Assembly (NCBI RefSeq): GCF_032878875.1
Contig: NZ_CP118157.1
Span: 1,302,001-1,366,000, forward strand
Direction: 5' to 3'
From: Microbacterium sp. AB
GTDB lineage: Bacteria > Actinomycetota > Actinomycetes > Actinomycetales > Microbacteriaceae
Length of the DNA: 64,000 nucleotides
The translations under genes and the position numbers were made by a program. The notes under the pieces are model-generated. The model did no database searches. It saw nothing but the letters and a program-made list of their open reading frames with translations, and was not told where the DNA came from. Positions 26,220 to 34,087 of this stretch are shown here, piece by piece. Within the stretch, counting starts at the first letter, position 1; every line of letters starts with the position of its first letter.

Positions 26220-27404
26220 TCAGGCGCCCCAGCCCGCCGGGGCCCCGCCGACGCGCTCGGCCTCGATCCTCGCCTGGTAGCCCGAGGAGAGGTAGGCGGC
26301 CGTGGGATCCGCGGGAAGGCCGCGCGTCTCGCGCCACTGCGCGAGGGCGGGACGGACGTCGGTGTAGAACGCGTCCATGAAGACGGCGTTCGCGGCGAGC
26401 ACGTCGCCCGAGACCTGCGCGGCGCGCAGGGACCCCTGATCGACGAGCAGCGCGCGCGCCGTCATCTCCTGCACGTTCAGGACGGAGCGGATCTGGCCGA
26501 GGATCTTGTTCTCGACGTTGTGGCACTGGTCGAGCATGAACGCCACGTCGGGGTTCGCGTAGCCGCCGCCGCGGACGACCTCGAAGAGGATGCGGAACAG
26601 CTGGAACGGGTCGGCCGCGCCCACGATGAGGTCGTCGTCGGCGTAGAAGCGCGAGTTGAAGTCGAACGAGCCGAGCCGGCCGAGGCGCAGCAGCTGCATG
26701 ACGATGAACTCGATGTTGGTGCCCGGGGCGTGGTGGCCGGTGTCGAGGCACACCAGCGCGCGGTCGCCGAGCGTCGCCACCTGTGCGTAGGACGTGCCCC
26801 AGTCGGGGACGTCGGTGTGGTAGAACGCCGGCTCGAAGAACTTGTACTCGAGCACGAGGCGCTGGTCGTCCGAGAGCCGGGCGTAGATCTTCTGCAGCGA
26901 CTCGTTCAGGCGGTCCTGACGCCCGCGGAGGTCGGCCTGGCCGGGATAGTTCGATCCGTCGGCGAGCCAGATCTTCAGGTCGCGCGAGCCCGTGGCATCC
27001 ATCACGTCGATGCACGCGAAGTGGTGGTCGACGGCCTTCTGCCGGATCTTCGGGTCCTCGTGCGTGAGCGCGCCGAACCTGTAGTCGTCGTCCTGGAAGG
27101 TGTTGGAGTTGACGGTTCCGAGCGAGACGCCCAGGTCCTCCGCGTGGGCGCGCAGGCCGTCGAAGTCGTCGACGAGATCCCAGGGGATGTGGAGGGCCAC
27201 GGAGGGGGCGAGCCCCGTGAGCCGGTTCACCTGGGCCGCGTCGGCGATCTTCTCGAAGGGGTCGCGCGGCGTGCCGGGCGTCGAGAACACCTTGAAACGG
27301 GTGCCGGAGTTGCCGAACGCCCAGGAGGGAAGCTCGATCGCCTGCTTCTCGAGCCGACGGAGGAGCTCGTCGTCCAGCACGACGGAGGAGGTGGAGGTCG
27401 TCAT
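26220..27404 (-). CDS. rhaI: L-rhamnose isomerase (RhaI type)
   Basis: The 394-residue TIM-barrel enzyme matches the RhaI subgroup: WAFGNSGTRFKVF near residue 28, LEYKFFEPAFYHTD, CLDTGHHAPGTNIEF, DFNSRFYADDDL and MLDQCHN, which contain the metal-binding Glu/Asp/His residues. It converts L-rhamnose to L-rhamnulose, the substrate of the rhamnulokinase at 14754-16175. The ATG at 27404 has AAAGG shortly upstream (GAAAGGCCACCGTCG). It is transcribed alone, divergently from a LacI gene, with two operator-like palindromes between them. Confidence 0.93.
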   Translation of the reverse strand: MTTSTSSVVLDDELLRRLEKQAIELPSWAFGNSGTRFKVFSTPGTPRDPFEKIADAAQVNRLTGLAPSVALHIPWDLVDDFDGLRAHAEDLGVSLGTVNSNTFQDDDYRFGALTHEDPKIRQKAVDHHFACIDVMDATGSRDLKIWLADGSNYPGQADLRGRQDRLNESLQKIYARLSDDQRLVLEYKFFEPAFYHTDVPDWGTSYAQVATLGDRALVCLDTGHHAPGTNIEFIVMQLLRLGRLGSFDFNSRFYADDDLIVGAADPFQLFRILFEVVRGGGYANPDVAFMLDQCHNVENKILGQIRSVLNVQEMTARALLVDQGSLRAAQVSGDVLAANAVFMDAFYTDVRPALAQWRETRGLPADPTAAYLSSGYQARIEAERVGGAPAGWGA

Positions 27405-27424
27405 CGACGGTGGCCTTTCGTATT

Positions 27425-27440
27425 TGAAACGATTTAATCA
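27425..27440 (-). promoter_or_regulatory. LacI-type operator before rhaI
   Basis: TGAAACGATTTAATCA is an imperfect palindrome with the spacing of LacI-family sites and lies 21-36 bases before the rhaI start. Confidence 0.45.
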
Positions 27441-27444
27441 ATCG

Positions 27445-27474
27445 TCCGGCTCATCGTATGTACGATGAGCCGGA
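27445..27474. promoter_or_regulatory. Thirty-base palindrome between rhaI and the LacI gene
   Basis: Perfect 14-base arms (27445-27458 and 27461-27474, core CATCGTATGTACGATG) surround two central bases. It ends ten bases before the GGGAGGT ribosome site of the LacI gene. It may be an operator for the divergent pair or a transcript hairpin. Confidence 0.5.
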
Positions 27475-27493
27475 AGGTCAACCGGGAGGTGCG

Positions 27494-28474
27494 ATGACGG
27501 TGAGCGTCAAGGACGTCGCCGCCGCGGCGGGGGTGTCGGCCGGGACGGTGTCGAACGCTCTCAACCATCCCGAACGCGTGGCGGAGGAGACCGTCGGGCG
27601 CGTGCGCCGGGCCATCCGCGACCTCGGATACGTGCGCAACGACGCCGCCCGCCAGCTGCGGGCGGGCAGCAGCCGCAGCATCGGGCTCATCGTGCTCGAC
27701 ATGCGCAACCCCTTCTACGCGGATGTCGCGCGCGGGGCGGACGGCCGCGCCGAGCGGGACGGGCTCTCCGTGCTCGTGTCCGACAGCGCACGCGACCGCG
27801 CGCGGGAGCGACGACTCGTGGACCTCTTCGCGGAGCAGCGGGCGAGCGGCGTCATCGCCACGCCGCTCACTCCCGACCTCGAGCCGTTCGAGCGCCTCGC
27901 GGCGCGCGGAGTCCCCGTCGTCCTCATCGACCACGACGGGGTCTCCGACGGGCTGTCGATCGTCTCGGCCGACGACCGGAAGGGCGGGCGTCTCGCGACC
28001 GACCGCCTGCTCGGCATCGGCCGCCGTCGCATCGCCTTCATCGGCGGCCCGCGCGACCTGCGCCAGGTGCGCGATCGCTACGAGGGCGCCCGTCGCGCCG
28101 TCGACGCCGTGGGGGGCGCGACCCTCGAGCGCATCGACGTCGACGACCTCACCGTCGCGCACGGCCGTGCGGCGGGGGAGGCGCTGCTCGCGCGCCCCGC
28201 CGCCGCCCGGCCCGACGCGGTCTTCGCGGCGAACGACCTCGTGGCCGTCGGGCTGCTGCAGGCGCTCGCCATGACGGGCGACGTGCGCGTCCCCGGCGAC
28301 ATCGCCATCGTCGGCTACGACGACATCGACTTCGCCGCCTCCGCCGTCGTGCCGCTCACCTCCGTGCGTCAGCCCGCGCAGGAGCTGGGCGCCACCGCCG
28401 TCGAGCTGCTGTCGCGTCCGCCGGGCGAGCACGTGCGCTTCGAGCCGGAGGTCGTCGTGCGCGGGACGGCGTAG
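27494..28474 (+). CDS. LacI-family regulator, probably of rhamnose isomerase
   Basis: The 326-residue protein has the full LacI layout: helix-turn-helix SVKDVAAAAGVSAGTVSNALNHPERV at residues 4-29 and hinge RQLRAGSSRSIGLIVLDMRNPFYADVARG, then the sugar-binding domain ending with GDIAIVGYDDIDFAASAVVPLTSVRQP. The ATG at 27494 with GGGAGGT upstream is chosen; an earlier in-frame ATG (27458) lies inside the palindrome and would add a non-family tail. It is divergent from rhaI, so sensing rhamnose or a derivative is inferred; it may also touch the apionate operon that converges on it. Confidence 0.92.
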   Translation: MTVSVKDVAAAAGVSAGTVSNALNHPERVAEETVGRVRRAIRDLGYVRNDAARQLRAGSSRSIGLIVLDMRNPFYADVARGADGRAERDGLSVLVSDSARDRARERRLVDLFAEQRASGVIATPLTPDLEPFERLAARGVPVVLIDHDGVSDGLSIVSADDRKGGRLATDRLLGIGRRRIAFIGGPRDLRQVRDRYEGARRAVDAVGGATLERIDVDDLTVAHGRAAGEALLARPAAARPDAVFAANDLVAVGLLQALAMTGDVRVPGDIAIVGYDDIDFAASAVVPLTSVRQPAQELGATAVELLSRPPGEHVRFEPEVVVRGTA

Positions 28475-28574
28475 CGTCCGAGCGGGACGGCGATGGGCCA
28501 GGCGCCGCTGCCGAGGGCCGAGGAGCGGCCGCGCCGACGACGAGGGCGGGTCTCTCCCCTGCGACGTCGGGGGA

Positions 28575-28649
28575 CCGGCCGACGTCCGCGTCGAACGTCA
28601 CGACGGCTGCGCGGTGCCGGGTCGCCAGGGCGGCGAGGTGCGCGTCGTC
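28575..28649 (-). pseudogene. Possible remnant of a VapC-type PIN-domain toxin C-terminus
   Basis: In a different frame from the end of the lactonase gene, this stretch reads DDAHLAALATRHRAAVVTFD then ADVGR, which closely resembles the C-terminal PIN signature of VapC toxins (DAHLAALA..HGAELVTFDRDF). Nothing VapC-like precedes it in that frame and no antitoxin is near, so only about 25 codons survive. It overlaps the last 50 or so bases of the lactonase gene, whose tail beyond residue 590 looks unlike the family. Chance resemblance is possible. Confidence 0.35.
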
Positions 28650-30430
28650 GGGCCAGGCCTTCGAGCATGTCCGCCCTCCGGGGCGAGCCGTGCCCATGTC
28701 CCTGCGGGCAGCGTCGCCCGGATCGTCCGCTCGCCGATCCCGATCTCGATCTCGATCTCGCGGGCCTGTGCCGACAGGTTCGCCGCGAGCACGACCTCCT
28801 CGCCCGCCCGGCGCCCGCCGATCGCCCAGACCAGGCCGTCGGGGCTCGGCCCCGTGAGCAGCTCGGCGCCCGACAGCGCCGCGAGCGCCTCGACCGCGGC
28901 GGCGACGGGACGCGCTGCGCCGCGTGCGTCCCGCAGGCCCCGTGGCCCCCATTCCTCGAAGTGGACCAGGCTCGCCACGCCGGGGACGGCGAGCGCTGCG
29001 GCGCTCGCGATCGTCCAGGCGGCGAGCTCGGGGGCGGACTGGCGTGCGTCGTCGGCGCCCGTGAACTGCGCGCCGTATCCCTCCGCGAGGTCGGTCCGCG
29101 CGGGCGCGGGCTGCGGAGCCGTCGCGACGTCGTTGAACCGCGGCCGCAGCGTGACGGGGCCGATGTGCACGGGGCGTCCCGCGGCGATGGCGACGCCCTG
29201 CTCGGCGACGAGGCGCTGCATCGGCACCGACTCGACGAGCTGCTCCGTCCCGAGGGCGTGGAAGAGGGGGGTGACGCTGAAGACGACGCCGTCGACGCCC
29301 GCGGGGATGTGCGCCTGTTCGCGGTTGAGCTCCGTGAAGTGCGAGCGGGCGCCGCCGAGGACCTGCGCGGACGACCCGGCGCGGTCGAGCGCATCCCGCA
29401 GGGCCTCGACGTGCGCCGCCCGGCTCGTGTGCACGAGACGGGAGAACGCCGCGATGCGCACGACCGTGTGCGGCGCGAGCGCCGTCACGGCGTCGTCGAG
29501 GGCGGCGAGCGACGCGGGGGTGAGGTCCTCCGCCTCGTCCTGCGGGAGGACGAGGCGCACGTCGAGGGGGAGCCCCGACGCCGCCGCGCGGTCGAGCGCG
29601 GCGCGCCAGGAGGGCGTCGCGAGATCCAGCTCGACGAGCAGGGCGTCGCCGATCGGCGGGACCGCGGGCGCCGGGTCGGGGGCGGACGACGCCGAGGTCA
29701 GGACGGCGGGGAAGGGGCCGGACGGCGTCAGCGAGATGTGCGCCGCGCCGTCCTCCCGTCCCGGGACGGGGACGCCCGAGGCGCGGACCTCCACCGTCTG
29801 CCGCAGCTGCTCGCCGGCTGCGATCGCGTAGGGGAAGGGGAGACCGAGCGGTCGGCTGTACGTCTTGTAGGAGGCGTCCGTCCAGTTGCGCTGGTCCTCC
29901 ATCTCGAACACGTCGCCCTCGAACGCGACCTCGACATCGACCCCTCCGTCCTGCCATCCGAGCCGCGCGATGTCGAGGACGGGCTGATGCGGGCTGATGT
30001 CGCGCGGGAACGCCGTGCGCTCGCGCGAGCCGTCGGGGTGCAGGACGTCGAGGGCGGCGCCGGCGAGGTGGGGCGGATGCAGGACGACGAGACCGGTCCG
30101 GTTGGTCAGGTAGTCGACCGCCGAGGAGCCGCGCCAGGAGACCGAGAGGCGATCGCCGTCCGCGCGCACCGACACGGAGCCGGCGATCGCCGATCCGAAG
30201 CCCTCGCTCCGGACGGCGATCGTCAGCTCGTCTCCGGTGTCGCGCACCTCCTCGACGACGAGCGCCGGCGTGGACCAGTCGTGATCGCGCACGACGGCCC
30301 GGACGCTCCGGAGCACAAGACGCCCGCGGAAGCGGAGGTCGGCGAGCTCGTCGTCTCGTCGCTCGACCGACCACGCCCCGCTCGTCCAGGTCGCGGGGCG
30401 GGTCGCCCCGGCGGGGGAGATGCCGGCCAT
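28598..30430 (-). CDS. apnL: D-apionate lactonase-like protein
   Basis: The 610-residue protein carries the block FEMEDQRNWTDASYKTY at residues 175-191, which I recognise as characteristic of ApnL, plus DYLTNRTGLVVLHP near 107-119. ApnL opens D-apionolactone to D-apionate. The assignment is strengthened by the two genes upstream in the operon, which resemble ApnO and OiaC. No signal peptide is seen, so it is cytoplasmic. The last 20 or so residues (RRPGPTTRTS onward) look like read-through into foreign sequence that contains a VapC-like fragment in another frame. It is the last gene of the operon, four bases after the SDR gene. Confidence 0.7.
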   Translation of the reverse strand: MAGISPAGATRPATWTSGAWSVERRDDELADLRFRGRLVLRSVRAVVRDHDWSTPALVVEEVRDTGDELTIAVRSEGFGSAIAGSVSVRADGDRLSVSWRGSSAVDYLTNRTGLVVLHPPHLAGAALDVLHPDGSRERTAFPRDISPHQPVLDIARLGWQDGGVDVEVAFEGDVFEMEDQRNWTDASYKTYSRPLGLPFPYAIAAGEQLRQTVEVRASGVPVPGREDGAAHISLTPSGPFPAVLTSASSAPDPAPAVPPIGDALLVELDLATPSWRAALDRAAASGLPLDVRLVLPQDEAEDLTPASLAALDDAVTALAPHTVVRIAAFSRLVHTSRAAHVEALRDALDRAGSSAQVLGGARSHFTELNREQAHIPAGVDGVVFSVTPLFHALGTEQLVESVPMQRLVAEQGVAIAAGRPVHIGPVTLRPRFNDVATAPQPAPARTDLAEGYGAQFTGADDARQSAPELAAWTIASAAALAVPGVASLVHFEEWGPRGLRDARGAARPVAAAVEALAALSGAELLTGPSPDGLVWAIGGRRAGEEVVLAANLSAQAREIEIEIGIGERTIRATLPAGTWARLAPEGGHARRPGPTTRTSPPWRPGTAQPS

Positions 30431-30434
30431 GTCG

Positions 30435-31193
30435 TCAGAGCGTCGTCATGCCGCCGTCGACGGCGAACAGCGAACCCGTCGCGAAGGCGCCGTCGTCGCT
30501 CGCGAGGAACACCATGATGCCCTCGACGTCGCGCGGCGCCCCGGCGCGGCCGAGCGGGATGCGCCCGATGATCGCGGCGCGCGCCTCGGGGTCGCTCGTG
30601 ATGGTCGTCACGAGCGACGTCTCGGTGTAGGCGGGGACGACCGTGTTGACGCGGATGTTCTCCTTCGCGTAGGCGGCCGCGACCGTCCGGGCGAGTCCGT
30701 GGATGCCCGCCTTCGTCGCGCTGTACGCCGTGAAGTCCGCCCCCTCGCCGTTCAAGCCGGTCGGGCTGCCCGTGAGGACGATCGAGCCGCCGCCGCGGGG
30801 CAGCATCGAGCGGACGGCGTGCTTGATCGTGAGGAAGGTGCCGGTCAGGTTGACGTCGACCGTGCGCCGCCACACGTCGAGGTCGAGCTCGGCCGCCTTC
30901 GCGTCCTGCCCGAACAGCTGCACGCCCGCGTTCGCCACCACGACGTCGGGCGCCCAGCCTGCGCCCTCCAGCTCGGCGAACGCCGAGGCGACGGAGTCCT
31001 CCTGCGAGATGTCGAGGACGGCCGCCCGCGCCCGGTCGGCCCCGATCCCGGCGGCGGCGGCCTCTGCGGCCTCCCCGTCGCGGTCGGCGATGACCACGCG
31101 GGCGCCCTCCGCGGCGAATCGCGCGGCCACGGCGTGGCCGATGCCCGTCGCCGATCCCGTGACGAGCGCCGTCTTCCCTGCGAGCCTGCTCAT
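30435..31193 (-). CDS. Short-chain dehydrogenase/reductase in the apionate operon
   Basis: The 252-residue SDR has TGSATGIG at 12-19, D37 after the second strand (favouring NAD over NADP), NAG at 88-90, S143 and the catalytic YSATK (Y157, K161). It ends with the usual DGG motif. In this operon the likeliest job is oxidation of D-apiose to D-apionolactone, the step before the lactonase, for which Gfo/Idh-type enzymes are described elsewhere. An alternative is interconversion of erythrulose with a tetritol. The start codon is fixed by the family's N-terminus; ten bases separate it from the ApnO-like gene. Confidence 0.87.
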   Translation of the reverse strand: MSRLAGKTALVTGSATGIGHAVAARFAAEGARVVIADRDGEAAEAAAAGIGADRARAAVLDISQEDSVASAFAELEGAGWAPDVVVANAGVQLFGQDAKAAELDLDVWRRTVDVNLTGTFLTIKHAVRSMLPRGGGSIVLTGSPTGLNGEGADFTAYSATKAGIHGLARTVAAAYAKENIRVNTVVPAYTETSLVTTITSDPEARAAIIGRIPLGRAGAPRDVEGIMVFLASDDGAFATGSLFAVDGGMTTL

Positions 31194-31203
31194 CGCATCC
31201 GTC

Positions 31204-32061
31204 CTATCGTGTGATCTCGTCGAGGTGCAGCATGCGCGCGAGGTTCCTGTCGAGCTCGTCGTCGCGGAAGATCTTCTTCCAGTCCTCCTTGACGATGCTC
31301 TCGCGACCGTAGTCCATCGCGATGAGGCACGCGTCGCTGAACGGGTTGTCGCCGCGCAGTCCGTTCGCGAGCGCCACCTGCGTGTGACCGTAGAGGATGC
31401 TGCGCGCGGCGGCCTCGGGGACGCCCATCGTGTGCACGGCCTCCTGCAGGGCCTCGTTGAGGAGGTCGCCGATCATGCAGGCGACGGTCTCCACGAGCGT
31501 CGGCTCGAGCTGGGCGAGCTGCTTGATCGTCACCCAGTGCACGTCGATCACGGGCGCGTAGATGGCGCGCACGGTGGCCTCGACGACGGCCTTCTTCGCA
31601 GGGTCGTCGGACTCGATCGCGGCGATGGCGTCCTGCGGGGCCGCGATGCCGCCGAAGGTGTCGGCCCACTGCTCGGGGGTCTCCCGCTGCAGGAAGATCG
31701 ACGGATGGCAGGGGTGGGCGACGGCCTGGATGACGTCGTCGCGGGTCGTGAGGAGCCCCGCGTAGGCGGCGGCCGGGTCGAGCGTGAGGACGATCGTCCC
31801 CGGGCGCAGCTGCGGGACGAGCTCCGCGGTCACCGGTGCGAGCGCCAGGTCCGGCACGGCGAGGACCACGATCTCGGCGTCGGCGACCGCGGCGGCGGCG
31901 TCGGAGAGCTCACGGCCCGCCGCGACGACGCGCTCCTGACCGGCGGGGGAGTTCTCGACGTACCAGACGCGGTGGCCCGTCTTCACGAGGTTGTTCGAGA
32001 CGCGCGTGCCCATCTTGCCGCCGGCGCCGAACACGGCGATCTTGTATGTGGTCTCGGTCAT
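31204..32061 (-). CDS. apnO: D-apionate oxidoisomerase-like dehydrogenase
   Basis: The 285-residue protein starts with a Rossmann motif (IAVFGAGGKMGTRV, residues 8-21) and has AVAHPCHPSIF around 114-124 and a 6-phosphogluconate-dehydrogenase-like C-terminal helical domain (LEPTLVETVACMIGDLLNEALQEAV). This combination matches ApnO, which oxidises and isomerises D-apionate to 3-oxo-isoapionate. Its start overlaps the OiaC-like gene's stop by four bases (ATGA). Ketopantoate-reductase-like enzymes are relatives. The neighbouring lactonase and decarboxylase make the apionate role likely. Confidence 0.72.
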   Translation of the reverse strand: MTETTYKIAVFGAGGKMGTRVSNNLVKTGHRVWYVENSPAGQERVVAAGRELSDAAAAVADAEIVVLAVPDLALAPVTAELVPQLRPGTIVLTLDPAAAYAGLLTTRDDVIQAVAHPCHPSIFLQRETPEQWADTFGGIAAPQDAIAAIESDDPAKKAVVEATVRAIYAPVIDVHWVTIKQLAQLEPTLVETVACMIGDLLNEALQEAVHTMGVPEAAARSILYGHTQVALANGLRGDNPFSDACLIAMDYGRESIVKEDWKKIFRDDELDRNLARMLHLDEITR

Positions 32062-32852
32062 GATGTTCTCCTCAGGTGTTCCAGGGTTCTGCGGGTCCAT
32101 TCCCGCTCTGTGCGGACGGTGGTCTCCGGGGCGCCCTGCCAGGGCAGCCAGTGCTCGACGATCTCGTCGACGCCTCGCTCGCGCGGGCGGACGGCGGCCA
32201 GCAGGTGGTCGTAGTCGTGCAGCCCCTCGCCCATGGGCGCCCCGGAGTAAATGAACCCCACCCATCCGGGCTGCCGGGCGAACGCGAAGTCCTTCACATG
32301 GACGTTCGCCGTGTGGGGCGCGGTCAGCTCGACGCAGTCTCGGGGGAGCTCGAGCCGGGCGACGACGTTCGCGGGATCGAGGCAGATGCCGAGCCGCGGG
32401 CTGCCGACGGCCTCCACGAGCGACACGAGGTCGGCTGTGGCCACCTGCTCGTACGTCTCGAGCGCGAGCGTGACGCCCGCGGACTCGTATGCGCCGATCG
32501 CGCCGCGCAGCCACGCACCGGCCTGCTCGAGGGTGGGGCGGCTGTCCGGACCGTGGACCATGCTGCGCACGAGCCGCGCGTCGAAGATCTCGGCGATCGC
32601 GAGGAAGCGGGCGAGCCTCTCGGGCTCGATGCCCTTCGTGCCGAGCTGGACGGTCAGGCCGAGATCGCGCGCCGCGGACGCCGCGTCGCGGAGGCGGTCG
32701 TCGCCCATCGCCTCGAGCGGTGCGTAGTCGCAGATCTGGAAGAGGTCGACGTCGAGCGCCCGCGTCGCCTCGAACGCCCCGACGAGAGAGAGCGGCTCGG
32801 GAACGCGATCGGAGTGCTGCCAGAAGAAGGCGTATGTGCCGAGGCCGATCAT
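32058..32852 (-). CDS. oiaC: 3-oxo-isoapionate decarboxylase-like TIM-barrel protein
   Basis: The 264-residue protein belongs to the xylose-isomerase-like TIM-barrel family: GLGTYAFFWQHSD at the start, LALETYEQ (Glu ligand), ICLDPANVVA (Asp ligand) and ANVHVKDFAF (His). OiaC of the apionate pathway is from this family and decarboxylates 3-oxo-isoapionate to L-erythrulose. ATGA overlaps on both sides tie it to the ApnO-like gene and to the triosephosphate-isomerase-like gene, whose product handles erythrulose phosphate. A sugar epimerase remains possible if judged by sequence alone. Confidence 0.68.
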   Translation of the reverse strand: MIGLGTYAFFWQHSDRVPEPLSLVGAFEATRALDVDLFQICDYAPLEAMGDDRLRDAASAARDLGLTVQLGTKGIEPERLARFLAIAEIFDARLVRSMVHGPDSRPTLEQAGAWLRGAIGAYESAGVTLALETYEQVATADLVSLVEAVGSPRLGICLDPANVVARLELPRDCVELTAPHTANVHVKDFAFARQPGWVGFIYSGAPMGEGLHDYDHLLAAVRPRERGVDEIVEHWLPWQGAPETTVRTEREWTRRTLEHLRRTS

Positions 32853-33616
32853 GCCGCCCTCCTCGTCCTGGCGAGCGCGGCGGCCTCGTCGAGCACCGCG
32901 ACGAGGTCGTCGGGATCGTGGGCGAAGCGGCCGAGGAAGAGGCCGTCGACGTCGTCCCCGAGCGAGCCGAGGAGGCCCGGGCCCGCGGAGCCGCCGTAGA
33001 CGACGGAGCTGCCCTCGCGGCCGGGGAGGTCGTCGAGCGCGGCTCTGAGGGCGCCGGCGACCGTGCGGATGTGGTGGGCGGGGGCGGGGTCGGCCGCCCC
33101 GATCGCCCAGACGGGCTCGTACGCGAGGACGACGCGTCCGCCGGGGGCGCCGTCGAGGTCGGCGCGGAGCTGTGCGACGGTGGCCTCGGCGGCCGCCTCC
33201 GCGTGGACCCGTCGGTCCTCTCCGAGGCAGAGGACGGGGGTGAGGCCGTTGCGGAGCGCCGCGGCGGCCTTCGCCGCCGTGATCTCGTCCGTCTCTGCGA
33301 ACAGGGCGCGTCGTTCGGCGTGCCCGACCTCGGCGAGGGCGACGCCGACCTCCGCGAGCTCGGCGGCGCTCACCTCGCCCGTGAAGGCGCCGGCGTCGGC
33401 GGCCGCGACGTCCTGCGCCCCGACGCGGACGGGGGTGCCGGAGAAGGCGGCGACGGCGGGCAGGACCTGCAGATACGTGGGGACCACGAAGAGCTCCACG
33501 TCGCCCGCGGCCACGGCCGCGTGCGCGCGCACCCGCTCGGCGACGGTGCGGAACCACTCCGTCGCCTGCCGGTGCCCGAAGTACATCTTCAGGCTCACGC
33601 CCACCGTCACCGTCAT
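32849..33616 (-). CDS. lerI: Triosephosphate-isomerase-like L-erythrulose-1-phosphate isomerase
   Basis: The 255-residue TIM homologue keeps the catalytic trio: K10 (SLKMYF), H99 (VGHAERR) and E167 (AYEPVWAIG). The changed NWKMN and GHSERR motifs separate it from housekeeping TIM and resemble LerI/EryH, which turn L-erythrulose 1-phosphate into D-erythrulose 4-phosphate. Its ATG shares one base with the stop of the RpiB-like gene (TGATG), and its stop overlaps the OiaC-like start. The kinase and RpiB-like genes beside it complete the erythrulose branch. Confidence 0.75.
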   Translation of the reverse strand: MTVTVGVSLKMYFGHRQATEWFRTVAERVRAHAAVAAGDVELFVVPTYLQVLPAVAAFSGTPVRVGAQDVAAADAGAFTGEVSAAELAEVGVALAEVGHAERRALFAETDEITAAKAAAALRNGLTPVLCLGEDRRVHAEAAAEATVAQLRADLDGAPGGRVVLAYEPVWAIGAADPAPAHHIRTVAGALRAALDDLPGREGSSVVYGGSAGPGLLGSLGDDVDGLFLGRFAHDPDDLVAVLDEAAALARTRRAA

Positions 33617-34086
33617 CAGCAGGCTCCCGTGGCCTCGTACTCGCCGATGACGGCGACCTTCTCCGCCGAGGCGGACGACGTGTCGAAGCGATAGGTGACC
33701 CACTCGCGCACGAGCCGGCGGGCGAGCTCGATGCCGACGACGCGCTGACCGAGCGTGAGCACCTGCGCGTCGTTCGACAGCACGCCGCGCTCGACCGAGT
33801 AGCTGTCGTGCGCGGTGACGGCGCGGATGCCCGGCACCTTGTTGGCGGCGATCGCCACGCCGAGGCCCGTGCCGCAGACGAGCAGGGCGCGGTCTGCGTC
33901 GCCTGCCGCCACGCGCTGGGCCGCCTCGATCGCGACCTTCGGATACGGCGTGTGGCCATCGGCGTCCACGCCCACGTCGACGACCTCCGCGACGCCGGGG
34001 TCCTGCTCCAGGTCGCGCTTGAGGATCTCCTTGTAGTCGTAGCCGGCGTCGTCGGAGCCGATGACGATGCGGAGGGGTTCGGGCAT
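33616..34086 (-). CDS. derI: RpiB-family D-erythrulose-4-phosphate isomerase
   Basis: The 156-residue protein is a RpiB/LacAB-type isomerase: [14 protein letters not shown] at 7-20, C71 in [22 protein letters not shown], and the [14 protein letters not shown] segment. In erythritol and erythrulose pathways the DerI/EryI members convert D-erythrulose 4-phosphate to D-erythrose 4-phosphate, which enters the pentose phosphate pathway. It lies one base after the kinase gene and overlaps the TIM-like gene by one base. Ribose-5-phosphate isomerase is the generic alternative; context favours the C4 role. Confidence 0.8.
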   Translation of the reverse strand: MPEPLRIVIGSDDAGYDYKEILKRDLEQDPGVAEVVDVGVDADGHTPYPKVAIEAAQRVAAGDADRALLVCGTGLGVAIAANKVPGIRAVTAHDSYSVERGVLSNDAQVLTLGQRVVGIELARRLVREWVTYRFDTSSASAEKVAVIGEYEATGAC

Positions 34087-34087
34087 G

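Noticed and set aside
32849..33616. Housekeeping triosephosphate isomerase (tpiA)
   Set aside because: The NWKMN and GHSERR motifs are altered and the gene lies between erythrulose-type kinase and decarboxylase genes rather than with glycolytic genes.
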